Below, piece after piece: positions 47,330 through 58,180 of a stretch of 64,000 nt of DNA; position 1 is the first letter of the stretch; each line of letters opens with the position of its first letter. A program made the translations under genes and the position numbers. The stretch is taken from contig CANUEZ040000180.1 in assembly GCA_948099385.1 (NCBI GenBank), positions 1,004,501 through 1,068,500 on the forward strand, given 5' to 3'. The notes below the pieces were generated by a model. That model did not search any database. It was not told where the DNA came from and saw only the letters and a list, made by a program, of their open reading frames with translations. Source of the DNA: Fasciola hepatica. Its lineage: Eukaryota; Platyhelminthes; Trematoda; Plagiorchiida; Fasciolidae.

Positions 47330-48235
47330 ATGTGAAAGTATAGCGGCCTGAGCAGGAACAAGGGAAAGTACTTGCAAGAAAATTTACCTAATAACAATGA
47401 CCTTTCGTAACCTTTTGAAGGATCCAGATGATTACGTCACTGGAAAAAATCATGAAATTCGGCGAAAGTTTCCCAATCTGTCCATGAGAAGACTCTTGCT
47501 TTGTGCTTTGAACCGGATTACTAGTGCATCGAAGCTAACGACGTCCTTGAAAGCGAATGTAAGTGTTTGGCGAGTACAACGACTCTCCCGCTTTATACCA
47601 TACCTGTGATGGGATAGCTGCTTGGGATGACCGATCTTCACGTTTTGTATTGGGAGGAATTGGATAGAAATCATATTACCGGAGCTGTTGAGTGAAATAA
47701 TATGATAAGCAAATCGGAGGAAAAGTTAAATTTCGACAGCTTTGACAGAATAATGTACTACTAGCATGCCTTCGGGAAGAACGAACTAGACTTCGGTCTT
47801 TTATCCATCTGTGATGGTGTCTGCGTGATAGAATGGAGTTCAGTTTTTGAGGAAAGAAAATCTCAGCTATCGGTTCTAGAGGAGAAGGAGACGGCTGAGT
47901 CTTACCACCGAACACTGAGTGAATTAATTCTACCAATGACCGAGGAAAACTGGATAAGACTCACAATCTGTAGACATGACAACTTGGGCATACATATGGC
48001 CAACCTCAACAGAATGTGGCTGATACACACGGCCAACAAGCCCATGGACTGGTCAACTCGCTGATCAGACTTGAAAGCTACTGGCAGCGTCTACAGTCTA
48101 GAAACGAGTTAACATTTTGCTGATGAAAGAATCATCGGCACCAGCTGAAGTCCGCCATCATCGATGAATGATAGAATATAGGGCTTGAGATCATCACTGG
48201 ACGCATGCGGTAACGTTGTAGTTCAGTGAATGACG
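47330..48235 (+). pseudogene. Tc1/mariner transposase, nearly full length (relic)
   Basis: The second helix-turn-helix block is read from 47397: NLLKDPDDYVTG, then LTTSLKANVSVWRVQR. It is followed by the linker IPYL and the first catalytic region near 47680-47745 (EEKLNFDSFDRIMYY, where the usual SDEKKFN motif has Glu for Asp). The frame at 47825-48064 covers KSQLSVLEEK, the second catalytic site CRHDNLGIH (Asp kept), and NKPMDWSTR. Past a stop, SDLKAT stands at the third site (Asp kept in a damaged SPDLNP motif). It lies in at least three frames with few stops. It is a different family from the relic at 1590-2152, closer to Tc1/IS630 proteins with a SDEKKFNLDGPDG block. Confidence 0.85.
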
Positions 48236-48960
48236 AGAAACTCCACTGTGTTTCGAAACCAGCTAGTTGTTTTTTACTTGGTCCAAGATTGGGGTTTGTT
48301 GCATTTCACAACATTTGAGGCACTGTATCCGGAATAAATCGATGCTTCTGGGTCATTCTGAAAGCCCATTATGCATATTTGATCTAGTAGAGGGATAAAG
48401 TATCTATATACAAAATGTGTTTACCCTAAGTGGTTTGGTTCAAGCGGAATCACAGAGAAGTGGTGTGGGCTTGTTAGCTTTTCGTGCACTATAGTAGTCT
48501 CCAAATGTATTCTCACTGATCACACCTATGTTTGCAAGACAGGCACACACGATCACAGAGTCAGAAAGTCAACAATTAGAACCATTTCAGACAGGATCAT
48601 CTTGTATCCGTCATTTGCGGAACCTAGAATTGTGAATTTTTTTCTTCACGGCTCTATTGACTGTTCATAAACGACATCTTAGGGGTTTTCATCTGCCAAA
48701 ATGCCGGCAAATTTATCAAGGTAGTCGAAGTCAGATTAGACCAATTGCCACATAGATCGACACAGTCCTGAAGTGGACATTTGCTTTAGTAGTGAGGCAC
48801 GGTGCTTGATTCACTGAACAGCTGAACATCTTGCCCAAAAAGCTGAGGCTATTGGTGACCGACCTCAAAATAAGAAAACAACAAGCAACAAACAGCCACG
48901 GTGAAATCCAATCACAGCAGTGCAATAGGTGAAGGACTTGACTGTTCATAAACGGAGGGA
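48236..48960. other. No gene recognised
   Basis: This may include the 3' end of the Tc1 element. Its terminal inverted repeat was not identified by eye. A 72-codon minus-strand frame at 48731-48949 has a hydrophobic stretch but no motif. Confidence 0.3.
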
Positions 48961-48984
48961 CTTCGTAATGATCTCACTTAATGA

Positions 48985-49062
48985 TCGGAGGGAATCATCC
49001 CTCAATAGTCTGCTGACTGATGAGTAGACTTCCCGCGTTTTAGGTTCGAATCCCACAGGGCA
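48985..49062 (+). repeat. tRNA-like fragment
   Basis: A B box (GGTTCGAATCC, 49043-49053) is preceded by an irregular tRNA-like region. No good A box or acceptor stem was found. It is likely a SINE relic. Confidence 0.45.
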
Positions 49063-49099
49063 AAAACTCCCTACGGTGATTATCTTCCACTAACTGCGT

Positions 49100-49860
49100 G
49101 AAACTCCAATTGTGTATCTCCTTTTCTTCACGGATTTTGTTGAGAATCTAATGCCGATAGTCCATGGTGAATCACTCTACGCTGATTCAGATCATCTTAC
49201 ACTCGTTTTACTACAAACATCAACAGCACTATAAAACTCCCCAAAATCTCCAAGCTAGATAAAAGAACACGATTTATTTGTCAGAACCATTGGTGTTCCT
49301 GAAGGTAAAATTGATCATGAGATAGGCGCTTGGATGGGACTCGTAAAAAAATTGCTCCCATAAACTTATACATCAGCTGTCTGCTGAATCATGAACACAG
49401 ACAAAGTGATTCTATGTTAGATAAGCGCTTTGATGACTAGGTTACTTTAACTCGCTAGATGCGTCTCCCGTCATTCAGAAGTTTAAGGTCCGAAGGAAAG
49501 CGAGACTTGTGTACGCGTGTGCCTATCAATAGTCAACTGTGAACCGAGATGAAATGCGGCAGAACAGTTTGAGTTAGAATATAATCGACCAATCGTGGTC
49601 ATTATCTTATGAATACCTTCCAGAAGAGGCACTTGGGAAGGATGTGGGAGATTAATCAGTTAGATTTTACAATCACTCACTTCTGATAAACATCTAGCAG
49701 CTCTTTTTTTGGGGTCGAGGGTCCTTGAGGATGAGAAGTCTCGCAACTGCCCGAAATTATATTGAGGAGAAATATTTTCAAAATTATTTTTCATAGGGAA
49801 GGTCACTAAATAAAGGATAATTCTGGACATTGTGAATGCTATTCTGCATACTACTCAGTC
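49100..49860 (+). pseudogene. Possible LINE endonuclease tail
   Basis: In one frame 49185-49235 reads ADSDHLTLVLLQTSTAL, matching the terminal SDH catalytic box of APE-type endonucleases. A shifted continuation (EEALGKD at about 49625) could be linker. The similarity is short and the rest is unreadable, so it is a weak call. Confidence 0.35.
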
Positions 49861-50067
49861 CCTGGCTGATATGTGTTGCCATTCTGTGTACTAATTGTCT
49901 TGCTTTCACTGTTTGGTTTATCGAACTCATGTTATCAAGTTTCGTGCACCTACTCCGGTTGAATTCTATTTGTTGTCATAACACCCCCATTCAACCAAAG
50001 AACTTATGAATTGGCCTTCAAGCCCGACAGACATACACATCAATCGGCCACTGACCAAGGGAAAGTT

Positions 50068-50145
50068 TTATCGGTGGTCAAACCGCTTTCACGGTGGACT
50101 TTGGCTAATAACCACCCGGATTCGAATCCTGCCACGGCCGACGAC
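50068..50145 (+). repeat. tRNA-like sequence
   Basis: It contains GGTGGTCAAA near its start, the same opening as the tRNA-like copy at 33681-33760, and a B box (GGATTCGAATCC, 50118-50129) near its end. These two may belong to one SINE family. Confidence 0.55.
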
Positions 50146-50149
50146 TTTC

Positions 50150-50939
50150 TAATTTGGTAGACTTTGATTGGCGGCGGCCCCATTCCTGAACTTTTGTATT
50201 CTGCTCTGTGTTAAATAAAAAGAGGTGAAAAGAGTACAATATATCGTATAGAGGTTCGTTCGATTAAGGGTTGACTCCAGTTTTTAGTAATGTCGTTTCA
50301 GTCAGAGAGGGCATATTATTCTACATCTTTCCGTTAATTATTGGTACAGTCTTTTTTCTCATGTGATTTTTCATCTGGTATCATTAAAATTCCATGAAAA
50401 AGCACTGCATTTGAATGCAACGGGAAGCTTCGCAAAGCCTTCCCCCCCCCTTCACTGGAGTCCTCGGCAAACTTACAGTCGAGTGGCTCACTATCAAGCT
50501 TGGTGTACCGCATTGAGGATCACACTCAGGTCAGAAGACTGTTCCCCACTCGTTGAACGAGCGCTCAAGCCTATACATTCCGTGTTCGTTTGTTGTGCAT
50601 CTATAGTCAGACAGCACACAGAAAATATCCACAGAATTATTACGCTGAATTTGAAAGTACACTATTCGGCTCCGTGATCATTCGAAACACTGCATTATCA
50701 GTCCTTGCTTTTGAGGATTTCTGAAACGTTGAAAATGACATCGAACGGCCTCTAACTTTTTCCCTGATGCTTGACTTTGTCAGTGTTTGATTATTTACTG
50801 AAAAACACGTTCAATAATTTTTCAAAGTAATCTGTCCAAGGATTGTACTGTACAGAGGACTTCAGCAATTTAATGAAGTCAAATTTCAGCCAAAAGGAAG
50901 GAAACTGATCATTGAAACTTTGAAAAAACATGCCAAATA
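50150..50939. other. No gene recognised
   Basis: A 104-codon plus-strand frame (50363-50677) has no known domain, and a short C run lies at 50443-50451. It probably contains the 3' flank of the LINE on its right. Confidence 0.3.
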
Positions 50940-52560
50940 AATACTGCATGAAATATATCTGGTTTAGCCACGGAGTTTCACGCGTAGTTCCTCTGGGACT
51001 TTTATCTTGTCAGTCAGAACGCGTGCTAACCAAGGCACTGTAGAGTTGCAAAAGATATCTGTACGACAGGGGATGGGTCTAAATGTGCAACATGTGGACA
51101 GAAACGAAAAGCATACAGATAAGTCATGGTACGGAGGATGGGTAAGGTCCGAAAGGATCTTCACGGCGAATTTTTTCACTGCCTTTTTTGTGTAGGTAGC
51201 AAACTTTGGAGAATAAAGGGCCTATGGAAATCAAAGAAACACGACTGGCCAGACCGCTGTGTCGTGTGATAAAATCGTTCTTATGCAGCCCAAGAAAGAT
51301 TACAGGAAAGCAGTAGGGTAAGCATGGGAGAATTTACTGATGGGCAAAATAAAAAGTGATAGCTTGTATGGTACAAAACTGCCTATGCTACTAATTTGAA
51401 AAGACTGTTAGTGTGATTCTTAACATGATCAAGAATACGGGAAGACTAATTTGGATTAATGCTGACTGTACCGCCTGAGTATTTGGCCGAGTCAGCTCTG
51501 AAAACTGGGATATTGTTCATGATCGCCTGCTCGCTGGGCTAAGAGGGGCAAGAAAGGGAGGAAATACACCCAGAACATTTGGAAGTGTTGAGATGTAAGT
51601 CGGAAAGAGAAGGAAAGTCCTGAATATGACATAATTTCTCACAGACACAGAAAATTTGGCTGGTCGCACGTAGACTGAAAGAGCACCACATCATCAGCGT
51701 ACGTAAAAAGATGTGCACGGTGTGCACTGATCAAGTCGCTGACGTATGTGGTGAAGAGAAAGGAGGAGAGAAAGGCACCCTGAAGAACAACTTACTAGTT
51801 AGGCATGGGACTTGATAGGTTTGCACCAAATTTGGTACGATGAACTCTGTAAGAAAAATGGGCTTTCAACCACGAGAGTGAAGAAGAGGGACAACCAAAT
51901 AACTCTAGCTTTTGAGGAAGTAGAGACAGGGGGACCAGATTAAAAGCAGAGGAACAATCGCCGGAAATTCAACGAACGGACTTTCCAGAACTATTCCAGA
52001 TGTTTTAAATGAAACGGTAAACTGAAGTAACTGCATCCAGAGTGCGTCTGATGGGTTTGTGCACAAACTGATAAAAGTAGTAGGGGAGAAAAAGAAAGAG
52101 GAACAATACAAGCTTGGGATAGCGAGCTCAGTCAACGCGAAGGCAGAGGAAGTGATGGTGATGCGACGAAAAGCTTTGACAACATTTCGAAAGTTGAGTG
52201 TTTGGGATCAGGTAGTACTGTCATGCGTTTGCAGGAGACAGGACTACCAATAACATCAACAGATTTATTGTTGAAGGAAGTCATAACGGCGGATAGTTAA
52301 CTTGCTCCAAATTTGAGAAAAGCGGTGGGTAGACCCCCTGAACCCCGAGCAGAAGCTGATTTAGAGGATCGCAGAAACTTGAAGGCTTCTTCTAAATGAA
52401 ACAAATCTGTATCTGAGATAAAAGAAAGAGAAATGATGGATAAACGAAGCATTCATGCTTTCGGCACCTAAATCATAGTTCCTAAACCGAGCTCCTTATC
52501 CGAATAGAAGCTGAAATCCATGTCAGAGTAGTCTAATATTAGTGGTGAAAAGGAATTAGT
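50940..52560 (-). pseudogene. LINE reverse transcriptase relic with intact YADD (copy B)
   Basis: On the minus strand: LEEAFKFLRSSKSASARG (about 52385-52330), the pre-RT motif; SAFNLVPLSLLPQKLELFG (about 51945-51890), the palm strand with the first catalytic position reading Asn; LSWLKAHFSYR; VVLQGAFLSSFLFTTYVSDL (about 51795-51735), the PQGSxLxPLLF block; and AHRAHLFTYADDVVLF (about 51725-51680), where the catalytic YADD box is intact. The end of the element (51179-50964) has PIPCRTDIFCNSTVPWLA and is related to the C-terminal blocks at 9.7-9.9 kb and 23.9-24.2 kb. Stops and shifts break the frame in several places. Confidence 0.85.
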
Positions 52561-52707
52561 GGGCGAATTTCGTATTTAACTGTTATACCTCTTGCTTGAT
52601 TAGGAAGGAGTGATGTTTCACAGAAGACGGGGTCGTGTAGTTTATATACATGTACCAATGATTTTGAATAATGATGTTGATTGTAGCTAAGAATGATCGT
52701 TTGTATT

Positions 52708-53112
52708 CTTTAGTGATCACTGAGTGTGGTGTTTAGGTCGCAAACTTTTCATCACCAGTCGAGGTGACATCATCAGCGCGCAGCTGAGGATGCCCGTGCT
52801 CCTCTCTATATAAATTGAGGTCGCTCTGTGTGGTGCCTTGACCTCTCAGGTGATTTTGACCTTAGAGGGTTACTTATTATCGAAACTTGGCCTTTTAACT
52901 TCTAGACACTAACTTCTGAATTTAGTAACTTGACCTTTGACCTTTGACCTTCTTCAGTGCCGGATGCACTCGGAAACTTGAATTCGAGAAAGTCTTGTTG
53001 TTCGTTTTTTGTTTATTATTTTCCTTTCGCTCGTATTTTGCGTATTTTTCTTATTTCTCTCTTCTCTTTTTTGTATTTCTTGTTCTTTTGTTCGATCTGT
53101 GCACCAGAAGAA
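52708..53112 (+). repeat. PLE-2 left arm (pseudo-LTR)
   Basis: It is the reverse complement of 55575-55979. Features seen: a TATATAAA box at 52807-52814; three TGACCT half-sites at 52931-52950 with 1-bp spacing; further single AGGTCA-like sites around 52840-52880; and a T-rich tract at about 53000-53090. The frame reading LLFVFCLLFSF across the T-rich part is low-complexity. Confidence 0.95.
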
Positions 53113-53149
53113 TAGGGTTCCATGAATACGGGTTGGTAGTTTGAAGGTC

Positions 53150-55135
53150 CAGCAGTTTTCCACTCGGGTTAGTGGGATTTCTTGAGCACCAAATGGTAAA
53201 TCCGATCGAGTTCAGTGTTCTTGTTGATTGAATTTGTCGAAGAATGCCAGGCCTTCCAGAACTCCTTTGCGTGTCTCGTCGCTGCTTGGTCCACTAGGTT
53301 AACTTCAACCAAATTGAACGTGTGTCCTTCTCGATCCTCGCAAACTGATAATGTGGAGAACAAGCCATGTCTTCTTAAGGCTAGTTTGTTTTCATGCATT
53401 CGTGTTGCAACCTTTCTCCCAGTTTGCCCGACTTAAAATTTGTCACAGCCCTTGCAGTTCTACTTGTATACCAACGTTTCTTCTTTCTTCGACTTTGAGT
53501 TAATCTTTCCGTGTTCACATGTTTCTTCTTAGGGTTTTAGTTGTCTTCTGAGCAGCTGTAATGCCTTATGATTGGAGGAGCCTTGCGGTCAGTTTGGATA
53601 TGTTTTTCAAGTACGGCAGTGTTATCCTTTTGTTAGATTGTTCTTTGTCCGATTTCCGTCTTGGTTCCGAATATGGTCCTTCGTGTACAGTTCTTTTGGT
53701 GTCCGTTTGGTCAAAACTTCATGAATGAATAGTACTCTTCTTGTTTTTCTTTCAGTTCCGCGGTGCAGCAGTGTGTTTTAGCTCTGCTAAACAGAGTTTA
53801 TACGCAAGACCTCCTGTGGTTGTCTGGATGATTGCTATGGAAGCTCAGTACTTGTTCCGTGCGTTTGTTTTCGGCGAACAGATATCTCCAGTTGGCCGCT
53901 GCTAGTTCGTCTTACGAATACGTCCAGAAAATCTAGTTGGTTGTAGTTTTCCTTTTCCGTAAAGAATCCGATATTTTCAAAGACGTTAGTGATTGCGGTG
54001 TACGCCTTTCCAATATTTCAAAGCTTGAAAATGACAAATTCGTCATCCACCTATCTGGTCCAAAGTTTCTGTTTAATCATCGCATGGCAAGGTTTTCAAT
54101 GGCTTGCATTACATTTTCTTCGAAAAATCCGTTTACGGGTGATCCCATTGGTGTTCCCTTTATTTGTTCGTAGATTTCTTCATCAAGGTTGAAGCCGAAG
54201 CATAGGCACAGGCCCAGTAATTTACACACTGTTTGGATTTCTAGCTGATTATCTGGTTGCTATGGTTGAAGGAGCTCCCTTGATTTGCTCTTGGCTAGGT
54301 ACAAGTCAGTTGAAGCGAAGAGTGCCGTGACGTCGAACGAAAGCAAGGCATCATCCTCTTACATTTTGATATTCTTTAGTTTAGCCAGGAACTGTTGGGC
54401 CTGAGTTGTGGAGTGGTGCCGTCCACCTACCAGTGGCTTCAGGCGTTTCCATGACTCTCCGGCCAGATTGTATGTCGGGCCACCGGAAAGAGAGACAATT
54501 GGTCTAGGTGGGATGTTATCATTGTGTACCTTAGGCCATCCGTGAAATCGAGTGATGCTTGAGGCTTCACCTTTCATTCTCCATCATTCCTCTTTAGTTA
54601 TCTTTTACATATCTTGTAACTTCTTTAGGGTTGCGTTGCTTTTCCTTTCCAGTCTTATAGCTGGATCTGTATCAACGAAGCTGTAGTTGGTAGTGTCGTC
54701 AGTAGCTGTTTGGCTTTTTCCATATAATCCTTTTTGTCTATGACGAACGTCATTCTTCCTTTGTCGGAAGACAGGTAGACGATGTTTTTGTCATTCCTTC
54801 GTGTTTTTGATGCTTTTGGTTCCACCTTAGAGTCAGGTTCGAACGGTCGAATGCAACGAGCGGCCGCAATTATGATTTGTCTCAACTCGCTTCTTGTCTA
54901 CTTCAGTAAAGCGGATGACTTGAATGCGTATTCCAGTTGGGCTAGGTATTTCTTTGGGGTAGCGTTTTTCAGGTTGAAATTCAACTCCCTTCTGAGAATA
55001 TCTTGTTCTTCTCCCAAAAGTGTTCGAGATGACAGATTTCTGACCCATGTCTTCCTCCCAGTCTCTTCCGTGCCCCTTTTGGGATTTTTCCTCGAATGAG
55101 GAAAATCTCTTTCTCTTCTGACAGCTAATCATTGG
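53150..55135 (-). pseudogene. PLE-2 reverse transcriptase and GIY-YIG endonuclease (degenerate)
   Basis: Reading the minus strand from 55135: a charged N-terminal region; VYLSSDKGRMTFVIDKKDYM (about 54785-54725), the Penelope motif normally starting L-x-x-D-K-G; FHGWPKVHNDNIPPRPIVS (about 54550-54495); DVTALFASTDLYLAKS (about 54330-54285); an eroded KGTPMGSPV box (about 54165-54135); and RWVDDEFVIF (about 54050-54020), the catalytic box with both Asp kept. The endonuclease at about 53470-53400 has a C-x-x-C pair (NCKGCDKF) and VGQTGRKVATRMHENK, where the expected YVG reads stop-V-G. It ends in KEFWKAWHSSTNSIN. Stops and shifts occur throughout, so it cannot move itself. Confidence 0.85.
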
Positions 55136-55518
55136 TCACTTGGTGACAATTTCACTTTGTGTAATAGTTTTCCCGTCAACTATCTGCCCCAAAATTTTTT
55201 TCTACCGCTTCTCTGTACTTATTGAGATGATTATGGGCGTCTGTATATAACATCGACACCATGAGTCTACATCTTTGCCTTGCTATTATCCATGTCGATG
55301 AGTGAGTGATAAGTGGTTTGTAAAATCTTTTTTTCTCAAGCACTCATGAAGACAGAACAGTTGCTTGCTGGCAGAAGCGTGTCTGCAAGCAAACGTCTCC
55401 CAGTGTCGGGCAGATCTGAGGGTGTCACGCAGAAAGATGTTTCGAATGATTTTGACTATTGGTGTTGTTTGTAGCTCATGTTGGTGGTTTGTCTCCGTCG
55501 GTGATAGCTGAGATTACC

Positions 55519-55548
55519 GTTTAGGTCACAAACTTTTCATCACCAGTC
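55519..55548 (+). repeat. Partial direct copy of PLE-2 arm start
   Basis: It is a 30-bp match to the outer part of the left arm (about 52731-52760) in the same orientation, with one mismatch, sharing AAACTTTTCATCACCAGTC. It probably marks the truncated direct pseudo-LTR at the element's 5' end. Confidence 0.8.
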
Positions 55549-55574
55549 AAGAAGATATCCTTAGTGAAATCCAT

Positions 55575-55979
55575 TTCTTCTGGTGCACAGATCGAACAAA
55601 AGAACAAGAAATACAAAAAAGAGAAGAGAGAAATAAGAAAAATACGCAAAATACGAGCGAAAGGAAAATAATAAACAAAAAACGAACAACAAGACTTTCT
55701 CGAATTCAAGTTTCCGAGTGCATCCGGCACTGAAGAAGGTCAAAGGTCAAAGGTCAAGTTACTAAATTCAGAAGTTAGTGTCTAGAAGTTAAAAGGCCAA
55801 GTTTCGATAATAAGTAACCCTCTAAGGTCAAAATCACCTGAGAGGTCAAGGCACCACACAGAGCGACCTCAATTTATATAGAGAGGAGCACGGGCATCCT
55901 CAGCTGCGCGCTGATGATGTCACCTCGACTGGTGATGAAAAGTTTGCGACCTAAACACCACACTCAGTGATCATCAAAG
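55575..55979 (-). repeat. PLE-2 right arm (pseudo-LTR, inverted)
   Basis: It is the inverted partner of the left arm. On the minus strand it places the TATA box (55873-55880 on plus) upstream of the coding body, so it is the arm that could promote sense transcription of the element. The AGGTCA triple is at 55737-55756. Confidence 0.95.
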
Positions 55980-56274
55980 GATACACACCATAAACATTTG
56001 CTTCTTGTCTTCTTAGAGATTTCAGTAACGAAGGAGCTATTCTGCCGTTGGTAGGAAAAACAGCTCCCACAGGACAACACAAATCAAGCACTTCATTCGG
56101 TGTCTTCGTAAATAAGTCTACTGGGTATAGAAAACAGTCGAAGGAAAACGACGAAAGAACATTGTGAAGGAAATTTCGAAGAAGAGTAATGCTGGTGAGG
56201 GTCCGGTTTCTAGAGGTGACGTTTGTTTGTTTGTTCTGACGAATAAACGGTCCGTTTGAAGTGAATAAACTTTT

Positions 56275-56620
56275 GGTCTGATATTAACGAGAGGTTGATC
56301 ACCCGTTGAAACAGGAGCTTTCAGTCGTGAAGGAAAAGTTCAGGATGATTGGTGGCAGTTCTGTTCAAAACAACATTCCCTCTAGTTGGGATAAGAAAAA
56401 GGCCAACTGAACCAAAAGCAAGCAAGTGGTACGTAATCGGATGATTACAATCAAGGACAACAGAGGATAAACAGTCCAACAGTACTGCAGTCTGAACGGG
56501 CCTAAAGGCGTCAAGGAACTTGTTGATATCCCTCTTGGAAGCAGAAGGAAACCATGTACAGATTACTGATCACGGTGCCTCAAAAGAGCGAGAATTTTGG
56601 ATGAAGTTGACCAACCACGT
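56275..56620 (-). pseudogene. LINE endonuclease fragment (sister of 5985-6535)
   Basis: On the minus strand, LLLVQLAFFLIPTRGNVVLN (about 56430-56375), then TATNHPELFLHD and LLFQRVINLS stand at the end of an APE-type endonuclease; TRGNxVLD and TNxPELF are conserved in CR1/Jockey-like LINEs. The catalytic DH in the last box reads IN. The plus strand of 56290-56320 (ATCACCCGTTGAAACAGGAG) matches 6019-6038 almost exactly, which links the two copies. Confidence 0.7.
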
Positions 56621-57060
56621 CGTCATCAATATTAAAAGAGAAATTTAAAAAAACGTTGCCAGACTTTTAGATTGCGGAATAACCACATCGCAGGAATCAG
56701 AACACGGATTGTAGAGAAACATGTTTTCAGTGATTTCACTCGGATATGCCAGACCATTGGAAATTGAGGTAGGTAGGTTGGTCCGAACGAGGTTTTATGT
56801 GTATCGAAGACATCCTAAAGATACTGATCCACTTCACAACAAAAGGAAGCTACAGTACCCACAAAATACAGGGCTTTCCATTGCAAACTTAACGTTGACA
56901 AATGACTAGCGAAAATCTATAAATCTGTGGGTCCATCTGAACTTACCCAGATGTACCCGGAATATTGGCGGCTGAGTTGTTTGGAAATAAAATCTTCCTC
57001 AAAAACTCTAAATTAACAAAAAGATTTATCAGTTTCTGCTACGGCAGATACAAATCTATT
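56621..57060. other. No gene recognised
   Basis: A short stretch between the LINE fragment and the (CTAT)n array. Part may be LINE 5' sequence; no other feature is seen. Confidence 0.4.

Positions 57061-58180
<1,120 letters not shown>

Larger units (their letters stand above)
52708..55979 (-). mobile_element. Penelope-like element PLE-2 inside 405-bp inverted arms
   Basis: A degenerate Penelope coding body (minus strand, about 55135-53150) lies between two arms, 52708-53112 and 55575-55979. The arms are reverse complements of each other over 405 bp without length change, with only a few mismatches near the outer ends. Penelope elements are known to carry pseudo-LTRs in direct or inverted orientation, so this fits, although the arms are far better conserved than the body. 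A 30-bp direct copy of the outer part of the left arm (55519-55548) also sits at the 5' edge of the body. Confidence 0.9.

Noticed and set aside
52944..53163. Hydrophobic 66-codon frame resembling a membrane protein (also 55561-55743)
   Set aside because: It comes from the T-rich tract of the PLE-2 arms and appears in both arms; no signal of selection is visible.
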